Assembly (NCBI GenBank): GCA_965140775.1 | Contig: OZ223471.1 | Span: 682,001 to 746,000 of the forward strand | Direction: 5' to 3' | Length of the DNA: 64,000 bases | Source: UBA6244 sp965140775 | GTDB taxonomy: Bacteria; Bacteroidota; Bacteroidia; Bacteroidales; F082 | Part shown: positions 36,665 through 46,193 of the stretch, piece by piece | Numbering within the stretch: position 1 is the stretch's first letter | How the letters are laid out: every line of letters begins with the position of its first letter | The notes under the pieces: model-generated | Seen by the model: the letters and a program-made list of their open reading frames with translations, nothing else | The model's database searches: none | What the model was told of the DNA's origin: nothing | Position numbers and translations under genes: made by a program

Positions 36665-38281
36665 TTACCGATACATGGCCTCCCGCTGCTCTTTTAATTT
36701 TTCATCGGTCAGATACTCTTCAAAATCCATGTATTTGTCTATCATGCCGTTGGGGGTAAGCTCGATAACCCGGTTACACACACTTTCGATAAATTCGTGG
36801 TCGTGGGAAGCCATGAGGATATTGCCGGGATAGGTTTTCATGTTGTTGTTAAACGACTGAATGGACTCCATGTCGAGGTGGTTGGTGGGATGGTCGAGCA
36901 CCAGCACGTTGGGGTCTTTAAGCATCATTCGCGTGATCATGCAGCGCATGCGCTCACCTCCGGAAAGCACCATGGCATTTTTCTGTCCGTCTTCGCCAGA
37001 AAAGAGCATTTTGCCCAGGTAACCACGCAGGAAATTTTCGCTTGTATCCGAAGAATACTGGCCAATCCAATCGAACAAGGTAATTTTTTTCTGGAAAAAT
37101 TCGGTGTTGTCCATGGGAAGGTAGGCATGGGTGATGGTAACACCCCACTCGAAGGTTCCCGTATTGGCTTTGGCTTCGCCCATGAGGATTTTAAACAACA
37201 TGGTGGCCGCACGGTTGTCGCGCGACAGAAACACAATTTTATCGTTTTTACTTACGTGAAAATTCACATCACTAAACAGCCTGGTTCCATCTTCCAGGGT
37301 ATAGCTCAGGTTTTCAACCAACAACACCTTGTCGCCGGCAGGACGTTCGGGCTTAAAGATAATGCCCGGATAACGGCGGGTGGAAGGTTCAATTTCGTCC
37401 ACATTCAACTTTTCGAGCATCTTTTTGCGGCTGGTAGCCTGACGCGATTTGGATACGTTGGCACTAAAACGAGAGATGAAATCCTGCAATTCCTTGCGCT
37501 TTTCGGCGGCCTTTTTGTTGGCATTGTTGCGCTGATGCAGAGCCAACTGACTCGATTCGTACCAGAAAGTATAGTTTCCCGAAAACATGCGAATACGTCC
37601 GTAATCGATATCGATGACGTGGGTACACACATTGTCCAGAAAGTGCCTGTCGTGCGAAACCACAATCACCGTATTTTCAAAATTGGCCAAATAATTTTCC
37701 AGCCAAAGCACGGTTTCGAGGTCGAGGTCGTTGGTTGGCTCATCCAGAAGGAGGTTGTCGGGATTACCAAAAAGTGCCTGTGCCAGCAGGATTCTCACCT
37801 TTTCTTTACCCACCACATCCTTCATCAGTTGGTAATGGAGGTCTTCTTTGATGCCCAGTCCGCTGAGGAGCTCGGCGGCATCGCTTTCCGCGTTCCAGCC
37901 ACCCATGTCGGCAAAATCTTCTTCCAGTTTCGCAGCACGCATGCCATCCGCTTCCGAGAAATCGGGTTTGGCATAGAGGGCATCTTTTTCGCGCATATTT
38001 TCCCAAAGGAGCTGATGACCCATCAGCACGGTATCGATTACCCGAAATTCGTCGAAGGCAAAGTGGTCCTGTTTGAGTACCGAAAGCCGCTCGCCGGGCT
38101 CCATGGTTACGCTTCCGCGGGTGGGTTCGAGACTACCGGACAGGATGTTTAAGAAGGTTGATTTTCCGGCACCGTTGGCACCGATCACCCCATAGCAATT
38201 GCCCGAAGTGCATTTTAAGTTAACGTCAGAGAATAAAGGTTGCTTTCCGAAGCGAATGGCCAGGTCAGAAATTGTAATCAT
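36665..38281 (-). CDS. ABC-F family ATPase (YbiT-like)
   Basis: A 538-aa soluble protein with two ABC domains and a linker (about residues 240-310), no membrane helices. ABC-F proteins act on the ribosome. Domain 1: Walker A GANGAGKST, signature region degenerate (VVGKEK instead of LSGG), Walker B LLLDEPTNDLD. Domain 2: Walker A lost (LSRDNRAATML), signature intact (LSGGERMR), Walker B with DHPTNHLD (the catalytic Glu is His). So one composite ATP site is complete and the other is degenerate in all three motifs. Single gene with its own -7 box. Confidence 0.95.
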   Translation of the reverse strand: MITISDLAIRFGKQPLFSDVNLKCTSGNCYGVIGANGAGKSTFLNILSGSLEPTRGSVTMEPGERLSVLKQDHFAFDEFRVIDTVLMGHQLLWENMREKDALYAKPDFSEADGMRAAKLEEDFADMGGWNAESDAAELLSGLGIKEDLHYQLMKDVVGKEKVRILLAQALFGNPDNLLLDEPTNDLDLETVLWLENYLANFENTVIVVSHDRHFLDNVCTHVIDIDYGRIRMFSGNYTFWYESSQLALHQRNNANKKAAEKRKELQDFISRFSANVSKSRQATSRKKMLEKLNVDEIEPSTRRYPGIIFKPERPAGDKVLLVENLSYTLEDGTRLFSDVNFHVSKNDKIVFLSRDNRAATMLFKILMGEAKANTGTFEWGVTITHAYLPMDNTEFFQKKITLFDWIGQYSSDTSENFLRGYLGKMLFSGEDGQKNAMVLSGGERMRCMITRMMLKDPNVLVLDHPTNHLDMESIQSFNNNMKTYPGNILMASHDHEFIESVCNRVIELTPNGMIDKYMDFEEYLTDEKLKEQREAMYR

Positions 38282-38300
38282 AGAAATAAGTTTGGGGCGG

Positions 38301-38308
38301 CAAAGGTA
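38301..38308 (-). promoter_or_regulatory. -7 box for the ABC-F gene
   Basis: On the minus strand reads TACCTTTG, 19 nt before the start codon at 38281. Confidence 0.5.
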
Positions 38309-38433
38309 AGCAAAAGTGTGGTGCTGCGAAATTTAAGCAGGAGAAGTTAACATATCGATCAAATCCGCCAGCAGATAACAGTAAATGGAGAAATCTTTTA
38401 CCAAGTCAGGGTTTTAGGCTAAAGGAATTCGCA

Positions 38434-38910
38434 CTAAGCCTTATCGGACCAATTTCCACTTTCTTTAAATTTCATTTCGTTGATGGTGATACACATCACC
38501 ACAGCATGTTCGAAATGATTTTCATCGTAAGTAAATTTGCGGTCGCCGGCATATTTTTTCATGATGGCATCAAATCCGATGGTTTTCTCAGAAATGTCGG
38601 TAAGCATTTTTACCGTTCCATATCCTACCACCGACCTGAAACGGGTATCCCATTTGCATGCCTCATCAGCAGGCATGAGCTCTACGCCATAATCGAGTTC
38701 AAAACAAACGGAGGGATTTTTCTCCATGATTTCCAGCTTTTTACCTTTCATCTTCGAGTGAAAGTACAGGTGTTTTTCGTCATAACCAAAGTTCACGGGA
38801 ACCACGTACGGATTATTGTTATCAGCCATGCCAATGCGCATGATTAGGGCATTTTTTAGCACATCGCGAATGCCTTCTTCTTGTTTTTTTTGAAGTTGAT
38901 CGGGGGTCAT
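38434..38910 (-). CDS. Pyridoxamine 5'-phosphate oxidase-like (split beta-barrel) protein
   Basis: A 158-aa protein started at 38910 (MTPDQLQKKQEEG), leaving out a longer hydrophobic frame extension that lacks similarity. The pattern ALIMRIGMADNNNPYVVPVNFGYDEKHLYFHS and RSVVGYGTVKML is typical of small FMN-binding split-barrel proteins, including the NimA-like group that reduces nitroimidazoles. Whether it reduces a drug, a flavin or another substrate cannot be told. Single gene divergent from gldF. Confidence 0.85.
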   Translation of the reverse strand: MTPDQLQKKQEEGIRDVLKNALIMRIGMADNNNPYVVPVNFGYDEKHLYFHSKMKGKKLEIMEKNPSVCFELDYGVELMPADEACKWDTRFRSVVGYGTVKMLTDISEKTIGFDAIMKKYAGDRKFTYDENHFEHAVVMCITINEMKFKESGNWSDKA

Positions 38911-39097
38911 GAGCTTATGATTTTGTAAAAAGTAAAGGTATAAAAATATCTCCAACTCTTGGAAAAACGCCTTCAAATGTATCCCAAGCAACCTTTCCCC
39001 GCCAAATCCGTTTTGATAACGGGCAAAGAAGTGTCTTCAGGGGATATTTGAGGAGGGTTGGCCGTCGATTCTTTCCTTTCTGCACCCCAAAAAATAC

Positions 39098-39105
39098 TAT
39101 TTTTG
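39098..39105 (+). promoter_or_regulatory. -7 box (TATTTTTG) for gldF
   Basis: Matches TAnnTTTG, 14 nt before the gldF ATG at 39120. No clear -33 TTTG. Confidence 0.45.
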
Positions 39106-39119
39106 CGTTTCAAATAAAA

Positions 39120-39863
39120 ATGCCTTTCATGATGTCAGCATTGTATTTTAAAGAAATCCGAAGTTTTTTGAGCTCCCTGATGGGTTATGTGATTATCCTC
39201 GTATTTCTGGGAACCATCGGCTTGTTTCTTTGGGTATTTCCCACCGATTTCAATATTTTCGACTACGGTTATGCCAACCTCGACGGGCTTTTTATTCTGG
39301 CACCTTTCGTTTTTCTCTTTCTCGTTCCGGCACTCACCATGCGCTCCTTTTCCGATGAAAAGAAAAGCGGCACCATCGAACTGCTTTATACCCGTCCGCT
39401 CACCGACATGCAAATTATACTGGCCAAATTCCTGGCCTCCTTTACCCTGGTCATTCTGGCCTTGATTCCCACCCTTGTTTATTACCTCACGGTTTATTTG
39501 TTGGGATTACCACAGGGAAACCTCGACTCGGGGAGCATTTGGGGAAGTTATATCGGCTTGTTGTTTTTGGGTGGAGCCTTTACTTCGGTGGGAATTTTTA
39601 CCTCTTCCATCAGCGAAAATCAGGTGACTTCCTTTGTGTTGGCGGTTATTCTGAGTGCTTTTCTCTACATGGGTTTCGACATGATTTACAACTTCTCGCT
39701 CTTTGGATCCGTTGATTTATTGATTCGCTCGCTGGGCATCAACGCGCATTATGGCTCCATCAGCCGTGGGGTAATCGATACGCGTGATGTGGTTTATTTT
39801 CTCAGCCTCATCGCACTGTTTATATTTCTCACAAAATTTTCGCTTGCGCGAAGAAAATGGTAA
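39120..39863 (+). CDS. gldF: Gliding-motility ABC transporter permease GldF
   Basis: A 247-aa membrane protein started at 39120 (MPFMMSALYFKEIRSFLSSLMGY); an ATG at 39129 or 39132 is also possible. Six membrane helices, typical of ABC-2 type permeases, and the family pattern PALTMRSFSDEKKSGTIELLYTRPLTD. With GldG (17 nt downstream) and the ATPase GldA it forms the ABC component needed for gliding in some Bacteroidota. gldA is not in this window. Many non-gliding Bacteroidota also carry gldFG. Confidence 0.93.
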   Translation: MPFMMSALYFKEIRSFLSSLMGYVIILVFLGTIGLFLWVFPTDFNIFDYGYANLDGLFILAPFVFLFLVPALTMRSFSDEKKSGTIELLYTRPLTDMQIILAKFLASFTLVILALIPTLVYYLTVYLLGLPQGNLDSGSIWGSYIGLLFLGGAFTSVGIFTSSISENQVTSFVLAVILSAFLYMGFDMIYNFSLFGSVDLLIRSLGINAHYGSISRGVIDTRDVVYFLSLIALFIFLTKFSLARRKW

Positions 39864-39880
39864 TCAATCGTTTGTAAAAA

Positions 39881-41623
39881 ATGAAAGAAAAAAAATCTTC
39901 ATCGGCAAGTCAATCATGGTGGCAATTATTGATCGTTATCGCCATCATCATCGTGATCAACATCATCAGCTCGTTTCTTTTCACACGCTTTGATCTGACC
40001 AACGAAAAACGTTATACCCTTTCCAAAGAAACCCGCCAACTGATTGAAAACACTCAGGATATCGTCTATTTCCGTGTTTTTCTGGAAGGAGATTTTCCGG
40101 CAGGATTTAAACGCCTGCGCCGCGAAACGCAAGAACTTCTGGACGAATTTCGGGCTTACAACAAAAACATCGCCTACGAATTTATCAATCCTTCGGCCAG
40201 CGAAGACCCCAAGGAACGCAACGCCACCTACCAATTGCTGGTGCAACAGGGCTTGCAGCCCACCAACCTTCAGGTAAAAACAAAAAACGGCATGGAGCAA
40301 CAGGTGATTTTCCCCGGTGTGCTGGTGTCGTATCGTAACAGGGATGTGGCGGTGGAATTGCTTGATGCCCAAATGAATGTGCCACCGGAAGCGGTACTCA
40401 ACAACTCCATCAACAACCTGGAGTTTAAACTGGCCAATGCCATTCGAAAAGTTACCCGCGTCAGAAAACCTGCCATCGCCTTTATTGAGGGGCATGGCGA
40501 ACTCGACGATCAGGATACCTACGACCTCACCGAGTCGCTGAAAGAAGATTATGTGGTAGATCGCGTGACCATCAACAATCAACTGAATGCATTGGTAAAC
40601 AGAACTTTGATTGACTCTACCACCAACCATTGGGAAATTACACCCAAATACGCAGCCATCATCATTGCACAACCCGATTCTTCCTTCGAGGGCAAAGACC
40701 GCTTCATTATCGATCAATACCTGATGTATGGAGGTAAAATCCTTTGGTTTGTTGATCCTGTGTTGGCGAGTATGGACAGCACCCAAAATTCGGGATCTAC
40801 CGTGGCCATCGACAAAGGTTTGGATTTACAGGCACAACTTTTCACCTACGGAGTACGACTCAACAGCAACCTGATCATGGACTTGAGTGCCAACTCCATT
40901 CCCGTTCGTACGGGTCAGATGGGCAATCAACCGCAAATAGAGTTTTTTCCGTGGTATTATTTCCCTGTTATAACACCCACCAGTACCCACCCCATTGCCA
41001 AAAACCTGAATGCCATCAAAACACAGTTTGTGAGCAGCATCGATACCCTTTCCATAAAAAATGTGAAGAAGACCGTTCTGTTAAGCACTTCACCCTACTC
41101 ACGAATTGAAGATGTTCCGGCCATCATCAGCTTGTCCATTTTGAGCAAACAGCCCGACCCACGGCAATATACCACACCGCCACAAGCCGTTGCCGTACTG
41201 CTCGAAGGTACCTTTCTGTCGGATTTCAGAAACCGCATCCCTCCTGAAATCATGAACGATAAGGGCATTGGCTTTCGTGAAGAAAGCGTGCCAACTGCCA
41301 TGTTGGTGGTATCGGATGGCGACCTGATTCGCAATCAATTTAAAATACCTGAGGGATATCCTCTTCCCTTGGGATACGATCAATATACACGCGAAACCTT
41401 TGGCAACAAAGATTTTGTGCTCAATGCCATTAACTACCTCACCGAAGGCCCCGGGTTGATTTCGGTGCGATCGCGCGAAACCAAACTCAGGCTGCTCGAC
41501 CGGGCTAAAATAAACGACCATCGGATGGGGTGGCAATTGCTGAATGTGTTGGCTCCGTTGCTGTTGGTAGTGGTGGTTGGATTGTTGATTGTTTTCCTGC
41601 GTAAAAGAAAATATGCCAGATAG
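39881..41623 (+). CDS. gldG: Gliding-motility ABC transporter auxiliary protein GldG
   Basis: A 580-aa protein with an N-terminal membrane helix (about residues 14-32), a large periplasmic domain with the GldG/IftA-like start ISSFLFTRFDLTNEKRYTLSKETRQL and FIEGHGELDDQDTYDL, and a C-terminal membrane helix before RKRKYAR. It lies 17 nt after gldF. Orthologues accompany GldF and are called substrate-binding-like; what it handles is not known. The DUF4340-like gene starts 8 nt after its stop. Confidence 0.94.
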   Translation: MKEKKSSSASQSWWQLLIVIAIIIVINIISSFLFTRFDLTNEKRYTLSKETRQLIENTQDIVYFRVFLEGDFPAGFKRLRRETQELLDEFRAYNKNIAYEFINPSASEDPKERNATYQLLVQQGLQPTNLQVKTKNGMEQQVIFPGVLVSYRNRDVAVELLDAQMNVPPEAVLNNSINNLEFKLANAIRKVTRVRKPAIAFIEGHGELDDQDTYDLTESLKEDYVVDRVTINNQLNALVNRTLIDSTTNHWEITPKYAAIIIAQPDSSFEGKDRFIIDQYLMYGGKILWFVDPVLASMDSTQNSGSTVAIDKGLDLQAQLFTYGVRLNSNLIMDLSANSIPVRTGQMGNQPQIEFFPWYYFPVITPTSTHPIAKNLNAIKTQFVSSIDTLSIKNVKKTVLLSTSPYSRIEDVPAIISLSILSKQPDPRQYTTPPQAVAVLLEGTFLSDFRNRIPPEIMNDKGIGFREESVPTAMLVVSDGDLIRNQFKIPEGYPLPLGYDQYTRETFGNKDFVLNAINYLTEGPGLISVRSRETKLRLLDRAKINDHRMGWQLLNVLAPLLLVVVVGLLIVFLRKRKYAR

Positions 41624-41631
41624 TTACAGAT

Positions 41632-42690
41632 ATGAATAAAAACAGAAGATACATCGTTGTACTGCTTTTGCTCGTGGTTGCAGCCATTTTTATGTACACC
41701 CAGCAACGAAATTCCACCTTAAAAAAACAGGAATCTGACTTTTCGGTGGAAGACACCTCTACCGTAAACAAGATATTCATTGCCGACAAGCGTATGAATC
41801 AGATAACTCTGGAACGCACCCCCAAAGGATGGATGCTCGACGGCGACCAAAAGGTAAACCAACGCTTGGTTCATAAGCTTTTGGGAACCATGCACCGCAT
41901 TAAGGTACAAGCCCCTGTTTCCAATGTTAGCTATGAAAATGTAGTGAAACGTATGGCCGCCATCGCCATCAAGGTGGAAGTATATCAGGAAGTGTATCGC
42001 ATCGATTGGTTCGACAAAATCAAACTCTTTAAACACCTCAAACTAACCAAGGTTTTTTATGTGGGCGACGCCACAGCCAACAACCTGGGCACTTACATGC
42101 TGATGGAGGGAGCCTCGCAACCTTATATCACCTATATTCCGGGATTCAGAGGCTTTTTAACGCCCCGGTTTTCGCCCCTGCCCGATGACTGGAAAAGCCA
42201 TGAAGTGTTTAAATATCAACTGGCTGACATTAAAAGTGTTCAGTTCAATGTACCCGAAAAACCCGACGAAAGCTTTAAAATTGAAGTGAAAGATGATGCC
42301 GGAAACTACCGGATAACGCAGATAAGCACCCAACAAAACATTGATCATTTCGACACATTGAAGGTGTTGAATTTACTTACCTCCTTTGCCGATGTGCGCT
42401 ACGAAACACGACTTAACAACCTGATGGCCAAGGTACGCATCGACTCGGTTTTGAACTCGCCTCCCCGGTTTGAACTCATTCTGGTAGATCAGGAAAACGA
42501 TACCAACTACGTTAAAATGTTCCGCAAAGGTGCTCTCCCCGATCAGGTGGCACAGGCAGGCTACAATCCGGAAGTGCCTGTGGACAACGACCGCTTTTAC
42601 GGATTGGTAAACGATGGTGAAGATTTTGTGTTGCTACAATATTTTGTGTTCGACAAACTGCTTAAACCGCTGAGCTACTACGAGAAGTAG
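41632..42690 (+). CDS. DUF4340-like membrane-anchored protein
   Basis: A 352-aa protein with one N-terminal membrane helix (about residues 7-23) and a soluble extracytoplasmic part. The pattern KIFIADKRMNQITLERTPKGWMLDGDQKVNQRLV, cut here, matches the DUF4340 family that commonly follows gldFG-like ABC genes. It starts 8 nt after gldG, so it is probably part of the same transporter. Function unknown. Confidence 0.8.
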   Translation: MNKNRRYIVVLLLLVVAAIFMYTQQRNSTLKKQESDFSVEDTSTVNKIFIADKRMNQITLERTPKGWMLDGDQKVNQRLVHKLLGTMHRIKVQAPVSNVSYENVVKRMAAIAIKVEVYQEVYRIDWFDKIKLFKHLKLTKVFYVGDATANNLGTYMLMEGASQPYITYIPGFRGFLTPRFSPLPDDWKSHEVFKYQLADIKSVQFNVPEKPDESFKIEVKDDAGNYRITQISTQQNIDHFDTLKVLNLLTSFADVRYETRLNNLMAKVRIDSVLNSPPRFELILVDQENDTNYVKMFRKGALPDQVAQAGYNPEVPVDNDRFYGLVNDGEDFVLLQYFVFDKLLKPLSYYEK

Positions 42691-42819
42691 CCCCCGCTTC
42701 TTACTTTTTCATCCGATAAGGATTAATCCCGAATGGCCGTTGATGTGGCGCTTTTATCAGTCGGCAAACGCGCATGATACAAAGCTACCTATTTCTCAGT
42801 GTACCTAATAATTGCCATA

Positions 42820-45800
42820 CTACTGAATCTCAGGTTCGGTTTCAACAATGGGTTTCTCAATAATTCCCAGATTATGTTTCCCATCGATGCGAATAATGAG
42901 AGGTTTCTCAAAATGCACTTGCCTGATAAATTCGTTTTCAAAGGCTGCAGGCGCCGTGTTTAAAAATTCCAAATCATAATAACCATCACGAATAAAGGGG
43001 TTGATGGTGAAATATCCCACACGGAAAGAAGTGAGGTTCTGAAAAAAGTGAGTTCCCTGACTTGGGTCAATGCGGTAATTGTCCAAACCCGATTCCACAA
43101 TCAGTCGTGCAGCAGAAATTTGTGGCCATTTCACGGGGATTCCCAACCACGGATCGCTCGAACCCCAACGTCCGGGGCCAATAAGGATATAGTTCCTACC
43201 AGATTTTAAATACGTGTCATTTATTTTTTCCACCATGGTCACAAGCTCCTTGTTGTGCGCCGCTTTAAAGGCCTCAGGTCTGATGTACACCACATCGTGG
43301 ATATCATCTATGGTTCCATTTCCCAGGGCCGATTTTGAAACGATGAGGCATTTCTCTGTTTGGATGGTTTCCAAATCCAGATGAACACTTTCTTCTTTCA
43401 CCGCAATTGGCCTGATCTGCAACAAATTAAATGATGCACGTTCGCCCTTTTGTGTGTGTAAATCCACCGCAAATTCAATTTCCACGGGGTTTCCCATTTC
43501 GCGCTCACCCAGCTTCAACACCTTCTGCAATATTTCGGCAATGGGATAGCTGTTGTGTTTCAGGATATTGGAAAACGTAATCAACTTTTTACCACCATCG
43601 CTGTATCCATCGCGAATGACGTGGTTGTGCAAATCGTAGGTGGACGAAATATCGCGAATGGCATCATCCTGGTCGGCAACCTTTACTTTGAGTTTCAACA
43701 GGTTGGTGCTGTCGTTGGGGGTGGGCGTAAAGGTATCCATGTTGAGGTCGAGGGCAAAAAATTCCTTTTGGGTTTCGCGTAGGGTCATGTCGGGAGTAGA
43801 AGTCTGCAGGATATTTTGGGGATAATTGGGACTGAACCTCAACGACGTGCCACCATCCACAATGTATTTTCCCAAACCCAGCGCCAGACTTACGGTACCA
43901 TCGGCTGGCTTACAAGGAGCGATGGGATAATAGTCGATGGACCGGGCCACACCCGAGAAAGTAGGATAAAACCGATTTTCGTGTGCCGCTCCGCATACTT
44001 CCTGAATCACGATGGCCATTTTTTCCTCGTCTATTACGTTGGAAGTGGCCGTCATGTAGGCTTTGCTGTCGTGGTAATAGGCCGAGGCATATACTGCTTT
44101 GATGGCGGTACACATCATTTCAAACATCTTGCTTCGGTCGTCTTCGATAAGTGGCAACATGTAGGTGTTGTAAATCCCTGCAAAAGGCTGGTAATGTGAG
44201 TCTTCGAGCAAACTGCTGGAGCGAATGGCCACAGGTTTCGACAAGGCCACCGAAATCGTAAACAAATCGCCATATACATGCTGTGGCAAAGACGCTTTTA
44301 GAAACTGAGCCAAAATTTCTTCATCACTCAACTCATTGGAAAAGGCTACGTTATAAAGTTTATTCAACTCCATGAACTCATCAAAAACATCGGTTCCCAG
44401 CACCACCGTTTTGGGAATGGCGATTTCGATTTTCTCAAAATGTTCGTAGAGCTTATTTCGGTTGATGAGCGAATCAAGAAAAGCCAGTCCGCGCGCCTTA
44501 CCACCAATGGAGCCCTGTCCGATACGTGAAATGCTGAAATAGTTGTCGAAACTATCGCGGTTGAATGATGATATAACGCCCCTGGCCTTGGCCATGCGGA
44601 ATTCGGCAATGCTATCGTAAATAAACTTTTTGGTCTCCTCGCAATCCTTAAAATCGTCGGATTTAAAAGCCCTGAACAATTCTGCCAACGGAAATAATGC
44701 CCTGGCACGCAACCATTTGGAAAAGTGATCGCGTTCGATGTGGTACCGCAACGAAGCGGTGGGAATTTTATACACCTTCTCCTGCAAATCTTTCAGGTCG
44801 TGGGCACGACCCACCACGATGCCCATGTGTGGATCTTTGAACACAAAATCGCCAAAGGCAAAATATTCTTTGATAAACTCGCGCAGATCGAAGGTGAGGC
44901 TTTTGGAATTTTTATCCAGAAAACCCACCCTGATTTCCTTGGCTTTCCAACGGTTTTCAGGATCGGACGACTGAAGCAGAACAGGGGTGTATTTGTTGTC
45001 TTTTTTAATCTTGCGGCTTAGTTTTATGCCGGCCTCTTTGTCCATCTCGCCGGTATGGTCCTTGGGATAGGAAATATCCGACACCACCCCCAGCAGGTTG
45101 TGCTTATACTTTTCGTAAAGCGCCATGGCTTCGGCATAGTTGGTGGCCAACAAAATTTTGGGACGTCCTCGCATGCGCAACATCCGTTGATGTTCGTTAA
45201 GCCCTTCGGATACAAATGATTGCGACTGCTTAAAGATAATTTTGTACATGATGGGAAGATAACTGGAATAAAAACGGATGTTGTCTTCCACCAGGATAAT
45301 GGTTTGAACCCCGATGTCCATTACATCATGTTCCACATTCATCTTATCTTCAATCAGTTTGATGATGGCCAGCAGGATGTCGGCATTGCCCAGCCAACTA
45401 AAAATATGATCGATGGATTCATGCTGAAGTTTGGTAATTTTCAAACTGGCTTCGCGCGAAAACGGCGTCAGCATGACGATGGGAACATCGGGGTATTTCG
45501 CTTTGATATCCTGGGCCATCACAATCGTATCCTGCTTTTCGACACTCAACATGGTAATGACCAGATCGATGTTCTGCTCCTTCATCATCTGCATGGCTTC
45601 GGCACGTGTAGTGGCTTTGAAGAATTGGGGTGGATATCGCAGACTTAGCGAAGTGTATTCCTGAAAAATCTGCTCATCGATGCGCCCATCCTCTTCCAAC
45701 ATGAATGCATCATAGATACTGGAAATGAGCAACACATGATAGATGCGCTTTTTCATCAGGTTGGTAAACGAAGCATCGCTGTCGTAAAAACTTTGCTTAA

Positions 45801-45825
45801 GTAATTCAGCCTTTTTATCGATCAT
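42820..45825 (-). CDS. Receiver-like/PPDK-type ATP-grasp fusion protein, copy 1
   Basis: A 1,001-aa protein started at 45825 (MIDKKAELLKQSFYD); upstream in-frame sequence overlaps its -7 box. Domains: a degenerate receiver (about residues 25-145; ITML where the phosphorylated Asp is expected); a second receiver-like domain (about 170-330) with LVEDN and VVSDI (Asp kept) and a long insertion; a PPDK/PEP-synthase N-terminal ATP-grasp (about 440-830; GGKARGLAFLD, AIRSSSLLEDSHYQPFAG, LLQIRPI); and a C-terminal domain with ILIGPGRWGSSDPWLGIPV and GTHFFQNLTS. The TSHAA phosphohistidine swivel is missing. A paralogue is at 58676. Confidence 0.9.
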   Translation of the reverse strand: MIDKKAELLKQSFYDSDASFTNLMKKRIYHVLLISSIYDAFMLEEDGRIDEQIFQEYTSLSLRYPPQFFKATTRAEAMQMMKEQNIDLVITMLSVEKQDTIVMAQDIKAKYPDVPIVMLTPFSREASLKITKLQHESIDHIFSWLGNADILLAIIKLIEDKMNVEHDVMDIGVQTIILVEDNIRFYSSYLPIMYKIIFKQSQSFVSEGLNEHQRMLRMRGRPKILLATNYAEAMALYEKYKHNLLGVVSDISYPKDHTGEMDKEAGIKLSRKIKKDNKYTPVLLQSSDPENRWKAKEIRVGFLDKNSKSLTFDLREFIKEYFAFGDFVFKDPHMGIVVGRAHDLKDLQEKVYKIPTASLRYHIERDHFSKWLRARALFPLAELFRAFKSDDFKDCEETKKFIYDSIAEFRMAKARGVISSFNRDSFDNYFSISRIGQGSIGGKARGLAFLDSLINRNKLYEHFEKIEIAIPKTVVLGTDVFDEFMELNKLYNVAFSNELSDEEILAQFLKASLPQHVYGDLFTISVALSKPVAIRSSSLLEDSHYQPFAGIYNTYMLPLIEDDRSKMFEMMCTAIKAVYASAYYHDSKAYMTATSNVIDEEKMAIVIQEVCGAAHENRFYPTFSGVARSIDYYPIAPCKPADGTVSLALGLGKYIVDGGTSLRFSPNYPQNILQTSTPDMTLRETQKEFFALDLNMDTFTPTPNDSTNLLKLKVKVADQDDAIRDISSTYDLHNHVIRDGYSDGGKKLITFSNILKHNSYPIAEILQKVLKLGEREMGNPVEIEFAVDLHTQKGERASFNLLQIRPIAVKEESVHLDLETIQTEKCLIVSKSALGNGTIDDIHDVVYIRPEAFKAAHNKELVTMVEKINDTYLKSGRNYILIGPGRWGSSDPWLGIPVKWPQISAARLIVESGLDNYRIDPSQGTHFFQNLTSFRVGYFTINPFIRDGYYDLEFLNTAPAAFENEFIRQVHFEKPLIIRIDGKHNLGIIEKPIVETEPEIQ

Positions 45826-45848
45826 CCCTTGGGGTTTTTGAATAAGCA

Positions 45849-45856
45849 CAAAGATA
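45849..45856 (-). promoter_or_regulatory. -7 box for the first receiver/ATP-grasp gene
   Basis: On the minus strand reads TATCTTTG, 23 nt before the start codon. Confidence 0.5.
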
Positions 45857-46015
45857 GACAATCTGGCAGTTTGGGTTAGAAGTTGGGAGGGTAAAAATAC
45901 CCAATGAAAATTTACCGGAATTGCTAAAAATGCCCGACAAAAAAGATGCGCCCCGGTTTTCAGGTTGATCGCCAACCATGAAAATCAGGACGCATCCAAG
46001 CGTTTTTCTAACTAA

Positions 46016-46175
46016 GAAACTGTCTAAGTTTTTCTTGTTGGTAAAACATATGGGTAGGAAAGGTCATTTCAGCATGATTGTATCGTCCCATATAGGACGA
46101 AATAAATGAAAAAGATTATCCATCTACCCATATTTGGCTCCTAACGGAGCCCTAAAATAAAATTTAGACAGTTTC
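46016..46175. mobile_element. MITE-like element, 160 bp, with 17-bp terminal inverted repeats
   Basis: Left end GAAACTGTCTAAGTTTT (46016-46032) and right end AAAATTTAGACAGTTTC (46159-46175) are inverted repeats matching at 16 of 17 positions. Both ends are flanked by TAA (46013-46015 and 46176-46178), a possible 3-bp target duplication. It holds no gene. Inside are two short hairpins (CGTCC..GGACG at 46084-46099 and GGCTCC TAAC GGAGCC at 46136-46151). Ends and length fit a miniature element moved by a transposase encoded elsewhere. It lies 18 bp after the FKBP-gene stop. Confidence 0.65.
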
Positions 46176-46193
46176 TAAAATCCGGGAAGATAT

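Noticed and set aside
36797..38152. 451-codon plus-strand frame antisense to the ABC-F gene
   Set aside because: Long only because of codon usage opposite a conserved gene; it shows no motif and the minus-strand gene has full ABC motifs.
39048..39119. Upstream in-frame extension of gldF
   Set aside because: It crosses the -7 box and is not conserved; ATG at 39120 fits the family start.
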